64,000 nucleotides of DNA, taken from the NCBI GenBank assembly GCA_020796225.1, contig CM036758.1:66911274-66975273 (forward strand), written 5' to 3'. The notes beneath the pieces are model-generated. The model did no database searches. It saw only the letters and a program-made list of their open reading frames with translations, and was not told the origin of the DNA. Below are positions 21,655-30,937 of this stretch, piece by piece. Position 1 is the stretch's first letter, and every line of letters starts with the position of its first letter. The position numbers and the translations under genes are program-made. Source of the DNA: Arion vulgaris (Eukaryota; Mollusca; Gastropoda; Stylommatophora; Arionidae).

Positions 21655-21920
21655 CATCTTTTTCTTCGAACGCTCTATATAGACCCCTTGCTAACCACTC
21701 TGTATGATGTGTATATGATCTGAGCCTAAGATCAATTTACGCTGTACAATGTGCGCCTACAAGTAGGCCAGCACATCCGATTTCTGCGATGCTTTTATTT
21801 ACTATCGTAGCTTTCCTAGGTCCCATATCAGTCGCCTCTTACGACATGCCTTGTAGGTTGCAGTGTTACTATCCTTTGCTTCCCTTGCGGGTCACGGCAC
21901 CGCGCGGGCGTTATATCCTT
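21655..21920 (-). mobile_element. SINE family A copy
   Basis: cttcgaacgctctatat, tctgagcctaagatc, gcctacaagtaggccagcac, cagtcgcctcttacgacatg, ttgtaggttgcagtgttac, ending cggcaccgcgcgggcg. Near full length; the head is at the right end. Confidence 0.85.
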
Positions 21921-22299
21921 ACCTGTCAACCGGCTAAAATGTCTGGGAATAGTACACTTTGTAAAACCTTGTAGCGTAGCATCAAATTGTGTTCAATTCT
22001 TTCCCTCTGCTGTTATTCTTCAGCAAGTGCCTCCAAACTTATTTCAGTTATTTATGCCTTCACAGTTCCTTTCTTTCGCCTTCTCTGCGGAGTCCAATAC
22101 ATAGCATCTCTGATGATGAGAGCATGGTGTCTTCTGATGACATAATCTCTTCTTTAAACATGATCTCTTCTGGGAACCTGAGCTTTTCTGAGAAAATGTT
22201 TTCTCCCTATGCCATGATATCTTATGATGATATGATCAATCGAATTCAAACGTCTAATTGTCGTCTAGACAATTAGACAATGAGAGCTTTCGTTTTCCT

Positions 22300-22725
22300 T
22301 GGGCAACATAAGGTTGTGAGATATGGACCATTGACAAAACGGCGGAGAAGATCATTAATTACTTTGAATGCAAATGCTACAGAAGATTACTTAGAATATC
22401 ATGGACAGAGAAGAGAACAAATGCTTCAGTTCTGCAACAGCTTGATATTAAAAAGAGTTGGCTATTAAGGAACATAAAAACAAGAAAAATTAAATATTTC
22501 GGACATATCAAATGACATTAGTGCCTAGAGTTAAATAAGTCTGGACGGAATGGTGCCTGGAAGAAGGTTGAGAGGAAAACCTAGTAGACAATGGGTGCAA
22601 GATGGCATTGACGATCTGAGAATGTGCTGACAAAGCTAGCACAGAATAGAGAGATTTTCAGAGCTGCTGTCAGGGAAGCCAAGTTCTGGAAGGAACAAGC
22701 TGCATGATGATGAATTCTCATTATC
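22300..22725 (+). pseudogene. RTE-like LINE 3' end
   Basis: Plus strand: CYRRLLRISWTEKRTNASVL, then LDIKKSWLLRNIKTRKIKYF, GHIK stop, and REIFRAAVREAKFWKEQ, with tail atgatgatga. Several stops. Confidence 0.85.
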
Positions 22726-22729
22726 TAAC

Positions 22730-23130
22730 GCACGCTTTTTTATTTCTTTCTAGGACGCATTTCTTGATTAATGATTTCAATAGAGAAAGCTTTTGTTGAC
22801 ATTTTTCTTAGACAGACAAGTCTGTGTGTAAGTAAGCAATTTATGTGCTATTTGTGTATGCTATTTCCAAATATTCCTCACCAAACAGAAGAGTCTGCAA
22901 CTAACAAATAGTTGTTTTTTTGTGTGTGCTGTAGTTGGAAGATTTTCAAATGAAATTTCGTCTTGGAAAAACTGTCATGTCTTTGTTCATTCTACAGCTG
23001 ATATCTTCGCTGGTGCCACCGTTTCGTGTTATTATCTCTTTATCTCTCGCTTTCACTCATTTTTTCTCTCTAGTTTGTGTCGGTTAAACTCCGGCTGAGA
23101 CATAGTCCCTTAATAACATTATGCTAAATC
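22730..23130. other. No recognisable feature
   Basis: AT-rich; no frame or repeat found. Confidence 0.4.
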
Positions 23131-23132
23131 TT

Positions 23133-23176
23133 CCTCTGTAGCGCAGTAGGTATCTCGGCAGTCTCATAATCACAAT
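23133..23176 (+). tRNA. tRNA-Met-like 5' fragment (pseudogene)
   Basis: cctctgtagcgcagtaggta, then gcagtctcataatc, matches the acceptor-D-anticodon half of eukaryotic elongator tRNA-Met (TAGCGCAGTAGG as box A; CTCATAATC as the CAT anticodon loop). The T arm and 3' acceptor are absent, so it is a fragment, perhaps a SINE head or a lone tRNA relic. Confidence 0.6.
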
Positions 23177-23179
23177 CTT

Positions 23180-23550
23180 GTTTCCTATCTTTAACTATCT
23201 CTTGCAGCGATGTATTTCGTATATATTTAAACCCTTCTTCCAAATATCTTGTAAATGTATTTTTAGACAACGCTCTTTTTTATTTTTTTTGTTAGTTCCA
23301 GGAAAGGATGCTTCTTGCAGTGTCTCATCGGGTTTTCTCAAAGTAGGTCTTATGTAGCGTCAATATCTTTTCTTCCCCTTTTAGTTCACTTGAATCTTTT
23401 TCGTTGCCACCATAAGCTCCTTATTTGTAACTATATCATACCATCTCGATACCTTTCTGCGCAAACACCAGTTGTTGTATCTTTGAAATTCACGAGATAT
23501 TGTTATAGTTATATTAAGCTCTACCAATATCTCCATCGATAATCACCTAC
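23180..23550. other. No recognisable feature
   Basis: T-rich sequence; one 75-codon frame with no motif. Confidence 0.3.
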
Positions 23551-23554
23551 TAAA

Positions 23555-24150
23555 TCAAGTAAAAGATTTCACATACCTGGGAGCATTTTTTCAGCAAATG
23601 GAAGAATAACTAATGAAATTCAACACAGATGCAACAAAGCAAATCAAATGATAGGGCAAATGGCGCCAATTTTAAGATGCAAACACGTAACCATGAACAC
23701 AAAAAGAGCAATGTTCAACACAATCTTTCTCCCACATTATGTTACCAGTGCCAAACCTGGACGCTGACAACAAACGATAGAAGAAAACTAGTCACAACAG
23801 AGATGAAGTGTCTACGCAGAATGCTGGGTGTAACAAGAAGAGACCGATTGAGAAATGAAGACATCAGGAAAAAGTGGGTACAACATCAGTGTACTAGACT
23901 TCATCAAGAAACAACAAATTAAATGGTTCGGCCACGTAAGCAGATTACCATCAGACAGTGCACCCCAAAGAGCAATGCTGCTCCGATACAATGGGTACAA
24001 AGCAAAGGCCGGCCACGCAAAGATGGACCTCAGAGATAACAGAGGCGACGAAAGAGACTATCTACGAAGCGCATACTAGGGCCGTTTTAGAAATCTCTTC
24101 CTGACCTGACGCTGTGAGGCAAACAGGATTCGAGAAAGAAAGAAAGATTG
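23555..24150 (+). pseudogene. RTE-like LINE 3' end
   Basis: NQVKDFTYLGAFF, then TKEMKCLRRMLGVTRRDRLR, NEDIRKKWVQHQC/ISVLDFIKKQQIKWFGHV and PSDSAPQRAMLLRYNG, with a gaaagaaagaaag tail. Two frameshifts. Its relatives are 6355-6660, 33190-33480 and 42050-42340. Confidence 0.85.
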
Positions 24151-24409
24151 TTATAGTGGTTCTCCATGTTTATAACATTGAAAAATCTACAATCTTCTTT
24201 CTATTCACATATCTCAGACTCCATTATTATTTTCTTATCAGCCACAACGAAGAAAGATTAGTACTAAAAGTTAATGTGCTTTTATTGGCTGGAATCTTAT
24301 AACCCAGGGATACACTTGATAACTACTATACCGCCTGTTCACCCACCATTCGCTGTGCTTGAAAAAAATTTTCAGGAAACAAATTTCCGTTTCTCAAGTT
24401 AAGACGAAA

Positions 24410-24545
24410 CACCAAAAAACGAAGTACTGTAGTTTTACAGAACACAAAAACAATACACAGCAACGTTTCGACCAATAATCCTTTATCAAGCAGAGGATAA
24501 AAATGAAGAAATCATTTTTACGCACACAACATATAGAATCAGACA
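24410..24545 (-). repeat. Dispersed repeat with hammerhead-like core
   Basis: Minus strand: cttgataaaggattattggt, cgaaacgttgctgtgtattg, gttctgtaaaactacag. It recurs at 45680-45795 and 50440-50545. Confidence 0.6.
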
Positions 24546-24679
24546 ATAAATCTAACTGCCTTAAAGGAAAATTTTAACTAAAATGAATAAAGAAATAAAT
24601 GCAAAAACTAGAAGTGGAAGAAAGAAAATAAACAATACACATCAAATATATCTTTCTATATCTTCTAAAATTAAATCAT

Positions 24680-24945
24680 CCACTTTCTCTCAATCACTTT
24701 TCTCCTAATATATGTCTTATTTTCTCTCAATCACTTTTCCTAATATATGCTTACTTTCTCCAATCACTTTTTCCTAATATATGTCTTACTTTCTCTCAAT
24801 CACTTTTTCCTAATATATGTCTTACTTTCTCTCAATCACTTTTCCTAATATATGTCTATTTCTCTCAATCACTTTTCCCTAATATATGTCTTATTTTCTC
24901 TCAATCACTTTTCTCTAATATATTCTTACTTGCTAAAAGTTTCTT
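24680..24945. repeat. ~36-bp minisatellite
   Basis: Units of ctctcaatcacttttcctaa plus tatatgtcttactt, about seven copies with indels. Confidence 0.9.
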
Positions 24946-24957
24946 TATAATTAATTT

Positions 24958-25148
24958 GCCCGCCTGCCCAGCGTGTTCATAGCGCGTTGGGCGAGAGTGA
25001 CAACAAGCTCCTGTGAGTGCGTTTATTCTGCGGCTGGCAGAAAAGCCAGGTTCTCCAGATTTATGGTTTTCGTAGAGCCGAACCGAAGGGTTACGATGTC
25101 CACGGACCTAGCCGAAGAACAAAAAGCTCAATGCTTCTGGATCGAAAA
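24958..25148 (+). mobile_element. SINE family S1, copy 2
   Basis: Head cctgcccagcgtgttcatag, body gccgaaccgaagggttacga, end tgcttctggatcgaaaaa. The flanking 9-mer aattaattt occurs on both sides (24949-24957, 25149-25157). Confidence 0.88.
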
Positions 25149-25184
25149 AATTAATTTTCATTCTTACAGACTTAATATTTATTT

Positions 25185-25700
25185 TGTAGATTACAGCAAA
25201 CATTCTGTCTATGTACAGCTTCAGAAATTGTGAACAACATGAAGATTATCCAACATTGTCTATGTTACTCTTCAAAATTGTGACTAATATAAGTTACAGC
25301 AAAACATTCTCTTGTAACTTCAGAAACTTGTGGAACCACCCTGAAGGATTTCTAGCAAATCGTCTGCAGTTCAGAAGTGAAAACATGCCCAGATAGCAGC
25401 AAGAACTTCAGTCTATGTAGCTGGTCAGAGAATTGATCAACATGGAAATTTCCAGATCAAAACTATTCGTCTATCGTACAGCTTCAGAATTGTCGGACAC
25501 TGAAGTTACAGCAAACATTCGTCTAGTCAGCTTGAAATTGGAACAACTGAAGATACAGCAAAACTCTCTTGTAAGCTTCAGGAAATTGAAAAAGAAATTA
25601 CAGTAAAACATTCGTCTATGTACTAGCTTTGAATTGTGCAACATGAAGATTACAGCAAAACATTCGTCTATGTACAGCTTCAGAAATTGTGGAACAACAT
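25185..25700. repeat. Degenerate ~55-60 bp tandem repeat
   Basis: Units contain acagcaaaacattcgtctat, gtacagcttcagaaattgtg and gaacaacatgaa. Heavy indels between units. Confidence 0.8.
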
Positions 25701-25785
25701 GAAAGGACATGAATGGTTCCCATCACATTTTAACCCACTTCGTTAGCTTCTTCATAAAACTTCAGACTGAATATTAAGTGATCGA

Positions 25786-25842
25786 CAATTTCTTCTTCTT
25801 TGATCTCTCCATACCGACCACTTGTTAACCACTCTGTGTGTT
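25786..25842 (-). mobile_element. SINE family A, 3'-terminal fragment
   Basis: ttcttcttctttgat, then ccgaccacttgttaaccactctgtgtg, is the outer 3' part of the family, broken at 25842 where LINE DNA starts. Confidence 0.65.
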
Positions 25843-25985
25843 CTTGAAAGAAACTTTGCTGAGAGGCACGATATCGGTCTCAGTTCCATGGAGGAGGTTG
25901 AGTGAGTTGCCCAGGATAGAGCGGTATTGAGAAATTGCTTGCAGGCCTATTTAACGTATAACGGTAGAGAGGAATTATTATTATT
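25843..25985 (+). pseudogene. LINE 3' end with (ATT)n tail
   Basis: Matches 40680-40840: actttgctgagaggca, cgatatcggtctcagttcca, gagttgcccaggatagagcg, gaaattgcttgcag. It codes for VAQDRAV.RNCLQ and ends in (att)n. Confidence 0.8.
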
Positions 25986-25993
25986 ATATATAT

Positions 25994-26173
25994 TTTTTCC
26001 GATCCAGAAGCACTTGAGTTTTTCAGCTCTTCGACTCGGTGCCATGGACATCGTAACCCTTCGGTTCGGTGCCACGAACACCGTAAATCTGGAATTGCTT
26101 TTTTGCCATCCGCGAATTGAACCCGCACACGGATAGTCACCGTAGTCAACGCCTACGACACGCTGACACGACA
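25994..26173 (-). mobile_element. SINE family S1, copy 3
   Basis: Same plan as the copy at 8848-9047, slightly deleted in the head. The TSD tattatatatat (25982-25993, 26174-26185) is in an AT-rich target at the LINE tail. Confidence 0.88.
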
Positions 26174-26189
26174 TATTATATATATAGAC

Positions 26190-26745
26190 TCACCCGACGT
26201 CTTAGAAATAGTACTTCAAATTATCTATCGTATCTTTGCAATGGTTACTGCAGTGTTTCAACGTGCCGCAGAGGATTGTTGTTGGCAATTTGTCAGTGGA
26301 CAAAATGTTATTTTCAAGGGATAAATTGTCATATATATTTAAATATGCATTCTTTTAGTCTACGTTTTTACTTCAATTTAAATCAGAATATTAAAATTAT
26401 CTATATAATTGGGTATAGGAAATATAAATTTTAGAAAAGCTTGATGGGCATGGCCCAGAAAGTTGAACATTGGTCTTCTGCATATGTCAGTGTATTCCTG
26501 TATAAATTCCTGGTTATTTATGTATGCAATTGTTATGCGGCTTATAAAATGTTTAATAGGATTGTATAGCACAACGGCTAATTTAAATACGGTTTGTAAT
26601 TCGGTTGTTTTTTTTCAACATTAGGAATGTGTGACCAAGTGAAATTCACATTGAGGAGATATGTTATGTATATTGTGAATATACAATGAATGTCTCCATG
26701 GTTAGAAAATGGGTAACCCTCCTGAACAGCCAGCGTTTTGAAGAT
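26190..26745. other. No recognisable feature
   Basis: AT-rich, no repeat or gene seen. Confidence 0.4.
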
Positions 26746-26747
26746 AA

Positions 26748-27030
26748 TGATTATCTTCTTCTTTTTCTTCTTTGAAAGCTCCATATCCACCACTTGTTAA
26801 ACAACTCTTTGTGATTTTTATGTGATCTGAGAATAAGAGCGAGTGTACGCTGTGCCAGTTATACGCCTAGAAGTGGGTCAACACATCCGATTTCTGCGAT
26901 ACTTTTTATTTACCTGGGCAGCTTCCCTAGGCCCCTACTTCAGTCGCCTCTTATGGCATGCATTGTAGGTCGCAGTGTTACTATTTTTTGCTGCCCTTGT
27001 GAGCCCTGGCAACACACGGGTGGGATGATA
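26748..27030 (-). mobile_element. SINE family A copy
   Basis: Complete from the ttcttc tail to the head: ccaccacttgttaaa, tgatctgagaataagagc, cgcctagaagtgggtcaac, cagtcgcctcttatggcatg, ggcaacacacgggtgg. Confidence 0.85.
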
Positions 27031-27384
27031 ATCTAAAAATGCAAAACAAAAGTGGTTAGCATCTCATGTGACCGCATACTAAGATGACAGTTTATACAAT
27101 CTTACGTTCCTTACGATAAACTCATCATAAATAGCGATGGATATATGAATCTCATTGTTCATTTGAGGTTCATGATCATTACACATTACACATGTCCATA
27201 ATTGCTTCTGATCTCGCTACTTTCCGCCAGGGTTGCCAAATATAAATCGACTTTTAATGCTAGATGTTAGGAAAACAAATGCTAGAAATAATTTTTTTAA
27301 TGAGAAAAAATGCCAAAAATATTTTCCGTATCGATTGTATTGTATTAATAACAGTACGATAGTATTTCATCGCATTTTGAGAAG

Positions 27385-29060
27385 TCAGACGGCACCACTT
27401 CTGGGACCTTTTGAGCAATCAAACTGCACATCTTCTGAAGTTTTTATTGGGTCATATGAATACGTTGTTCCAATTTTGGCGGTGACATCTTTAGGTAAAT
27501 CAAAGTTTTTGTAGCATTTGTTATGCCTCTTTAAGCCATATTTTACTGCAAGAATTGCTGAAAGCATGAGCAGCTGCATTTTGTTTCTCATTTTATTTTT
27601 CACGATATTCATGCTGCTGAATAACCGTTCCACTTCAGCATTAGAATTTGGCAAAATTAATAAGTTTAGGGCGAAAGTTGCAACTTTTTTTAAGAGGTTA
27701 CCTCCCGAAGAATCTGTTTAATTGAAAACTTCAGACGAAAATCTCTCAGTAGTTGTAATATCAGTCCATTTAACCAAATGTATGCTGTTGTATTGAATCT
27801 CAATTGATGGTTTCAGTTCTTCATGGAAATAAATAATTCTAGCAGGGGAAGAATATGTTTATTAATATGTGTCAATGTATTGTGTACTGAGAACAAGCTT
27901 ATATTTTTCAAAATATCAATGTTTTCTGGCAAATGATTAGCTCTTTCTACAGGCTAATCAAAAAGTTGTGTGCCCTTTTTCGGATGACAAGCTTGAATCT
28001 TTTTGGTAATTATCAATCTTTCAAACCTTTTCTCAAATCTAGAACCCAGCTGTGGATTTGGATCCAGAAATTCTTCAATTTTAGTGTTAGGATCAATGCT
28101 GAACAATTCTGCTTGTTGGCAGTACTAACATGTTGCAATGCTTACATGTTGGCAGTACTAACATGTTAGCAATAGATGTAGTTAGATAGAACAATGCTGC
28201 TTGTTGGAAGTACTAACATGTTAGCAATAGATGTAGTTAGATAGAACAATGCTGCTTGTTGGAAGTACTAACATGTTAGCAATAGATGTAGTTAGATAGA
28301 ACAATGCTGCTTGTTGGAAGTACTAACATGTTAGCAATAGATGTAGTTAGATAGAACAATGCTGCTTGTTGGAAGTACTAACATGTTAGCAATAGATGTA
28401 GTTAGATAGATCAATTCTGCTTGTTGGAAGTACTAACATGTTAGCAATAGATGTAATTAGATAGATCAATTCTGCTTGTTGGAAGTACTAACATGTTAGC
28501 AATAGATGTAATTAGATAGATCAATTCTGCTTGTTGGAAGTACTAACATGTTAGCAATAGATGTAATTAGATAGATCAATTCTGCTTGTTGGAAGTACTA
28601 ACATGTTAGCAATACTTACATGTTGGCAGTACTTACATGTTGGCAGTACTTACATTTGGCAGTACTTACATGTTGACAGTACTAACATATTGGCAATAGA
28701 TGTAATAAGAAGAGGTAGATCAGAAAGCAATTTTGTTTTATCAGTAATATTTGATTCAAAACTTTTGTATACTTCTTGAACATGTTCTAGAATTGGATGC
28801 AAAAATGATATAAATAACTCATTCTAAATAACTCATTACAGTGATGTCATTTGATTCATCCAGTAATAAAAATAATTTCCTTGACCAAGATCAGTAGTCA
28901 AATCTTCCTTGAAATAAGGAGCAATGATATTCTTTACAATATTTACACACTTTGTACGATGCATCCTAACTTTATTTACCATTTCACTGTCCGATATGGT
29001 ATTTTTGCACAAGTCTACCAAGTGATCACAAGAATTGAATGATGAATGACAGCAAATAAA
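27385..29060 (-). pseudogene. hAT transposase relic (zinc finger 862-like)
   Basis: Carboxy end at 27385-27654: PNSNAEVERLFSSMNIVKN, the hAT dimerisation motif, then LLMLSAILAVKYGLKRH. Amino part at 28836-29060: KVRMHRTKCVNIVKNIIAP, then YFKEDLTTDLGQGNYF, then a DESN-like catalytic neighbourhood. The middle is stop-ridden and replaced in part by the 55-bp tandem array. In the known family this is the DDE-type transposase; here it is a pseudogene. Confidence 0.85.
28110..28690. repeat. 55-bp minisatellite inside the hAT element
   Basis: About nine units of aatagatgtagttagataga, caatgctgcttgttggaag, tactaacatgttagc, nearly identical. They are flanked by shorter 20-bp units (tacttacatgttggcag) on the right and related ones on the left, which suggests the 55-bp unit grew from a shorter one. 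Confidence 0.95.
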
Positions 29061-29119
29061 CATTGCTAAATTTTTCCTCAAGTGTAGATGTCTTATCACC
29101 TTACTTACTCACCTTACTC

Positions 29120-29290
29120 TTTTCAGCTTAAGGGGGCGGCAGATGGTCCTCAACGCCCCCAAATGTACTGTTCAATCCAACGCCATCTTCCAACTTCTCA
29201 GTGCTTCCCGGTGGGCGGTACCGCCCCGTTGGGAACCTATGAGTTAGATCAATCAGTTGGTACCTCAAGTAGCCACTTTGCAAAAGCAGG
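29120..29290. other. GC-rich insert-like segment within the hAT element
   Basis: ttaagggggcggcagatggt, ctcaacgcccccaaatg, then ggtgggcggtaccgccccgt. Its composition differs from the AT-rich surroundings. It may be the end of another DNA transposon of the hAT-Charlie type, but no TSD was found. Confidence 0.3.
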
Positions 29291-29774
29291 AACTTTTAAC
29301 CATTCCTTACGACATTTTTGCTGATGCGTTGGTGTAGCTTTACTCATTGCTGAATGAGGGATTCACTTTATGATTTTAACACAGTCCTCCGTTTGTTTGG
29401 AAATGATTATAGCACTTAAGAACAGTCACTGATGAACTGCAAGCAAATACAGAAGCTGGTGGCTTGCCACACTGAGAAATTCATTAACCGAATCTCGCTG
29501 TAGTAAATTTTCTGTGTTTGTTCGTAAAGTTTTTGTCGATTTTATGATTCATTGACCAAACTAAAAGAAATGCTAAAAATGCTAACCAATTTTTTTTTAT
29601 GTTAGATTTCCTGCTAGATGCTAGATCCAAATTTATTATGCTAAATTGCAAAAAATAATGCTAGATCTAACATTAAAAATGCTAGATTGACAACACTGCT
29701 TTCCGCTGACTGAAAAATTAGGACTATGTATGAAACATCCTGATTGCAAAGATATATATTATAATCGGTTATAG

Positions 29775-30000
29775 GGAACACAGTATTCTATATAATTATG
29801 TTTTATCAAGGGAAATCCCTGTGTTATATTTAATTATGTATAATCACGAAACACCTACGTGCTCTATTTCATTATGTATAACCATGAAACTCCATGCTAT
29901 TTAATTATGTATAACCAGGAAACCTCCATGCTCTATTTCATTATGTATAACCACGGGAAACCTCCATGCTCTAATTATTTGTGTATGATCTCGAGGAATC
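29775..30000. repeat. ~40-bp tandem repeat, five copies
   Basis: Units of ctccatgctctatttaatta plus tgtataaccaggaaac, with progressive divergence. Confidence 0.85.
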
Positions 30001-30149
30001 CTCTTTCTTATACTTCTTTTGCATAGTTACTTTCTATTCTCTTTTGTTTACTTAACATTAGACGTTCACCAACATGTCTAATAATATTTACACTCAATTC
30101 TTAGAAAACTGCGTTTGTGAACCGAATTAAATTGAACTTCTTCGTCTTC

Positions 30150-30400
30150 TTCTATTGCTTTAAAACAGCCATGATCTTCTTTTCTTTTTTTGTCCTTCTC
30201 TGCTTTTTTTGCCGCTATGCTTAGCAGGTTTAACTGATGATCGGTTTCCAGATAATGCACGCTCGGTCGCTTGATATGTGGTTGTATTGTGGAGTTTTAA
30301 GATATCTATAACTCCATCAGCCCAAATTTTTCTTGGTCTGTCAACAGCCAGGCTATAGCCCAGGCCGGACAACTCGCCAGGTATTCCCTGACCTAGATAA
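30150..30400 (-). pseudogene. Possible LINE 3' fragment
   Basis: Minus strand: DRPRKIWADGVIDIL, then YQATERAL, a GRPR..W.D.I...A..R pattern typical of LINE ends, and then a lysine-rich stretch. Weak evidence. Confidence 0.4.
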
Positions 30401-30935
30401 GAAAAGGGTGCTGACTATATTCTTAAGAACTCTTTACGAAATCCATTACTGTACAGACATACATTTAATGACAAACATCGTAAATGGATTATAGATACTA
30501 ATAAACTTGAGATATGGTCATAAAATGAATTTTATTTTAATCAAATGATCATGGTTTTATTCATATTTGGTTTTATTCATATTTAACACAGCTTTAAGAA
30601 AATTCAATGTAGAAGCTCAAAATGATTAACAAAGTATTGCAGAACAACAGTTGCATTATAATGTAATACATAGTTGTATAATAAGGTACAATATACATTT
30701 CTAACATACACAAAAGTTGCTTTAACTGTAGCACACTTTGTTGTTCTTTTATAAATGTCCATCTTACTTAGATCATTGATATGTAATGATAAATATTGTA
30801 AACAATTGACTATAAACAATTACTTGCTAGTGAAGTTTGAAGTACCCTTCCAAGTTTATACATTTTATGGACATTTTAAGCACATACAGCAAATTATATC
30901 AGATGAACTGAAAACAAAAACGCCCGTCATGCAAA
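30400..30935. other. AT-rich DNA downstream of the P-like transposase
   Basis: No frame with motifs. It may contain the 3' terminus of the P-like element, but I could not identify an inverted repeat. Confidence 0.35.
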
Positions 30936-30937
30936 CA

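Larger units (their letters stand above)
27228..29698 (-). mobile_element. hAT transposon, 2.47 kb, with exact 8-bp TSD
   Basis: Inverted termini CAGGGTTGCCAAATA and CAGTGTTGTCAATCTA, flanked by ctttccgc on both sides (27220-27227, 29699-29706). Both ends are rich in atgctaga/tctagcat motifs (aaatgctag repeats), as subterminal binding repeats of hAT elements often are. Inside are a minus-strand transposase relic and a 55-bp minisatellite. Confidence 0.93.

Noticed and set aside
22265..22285. Palindrome gtctaattgt...acaattagac as a regulatory hairpin
   Set aside because: Ten-base arms in AT-rich DNA with no gene next to it; expected by chance in a window of this size.
28110..28690. CRISPR-like regular repeats
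   Set aside because: Units are contiguous 55-bp tandem copies without unique spacers, in an animal hAT element.
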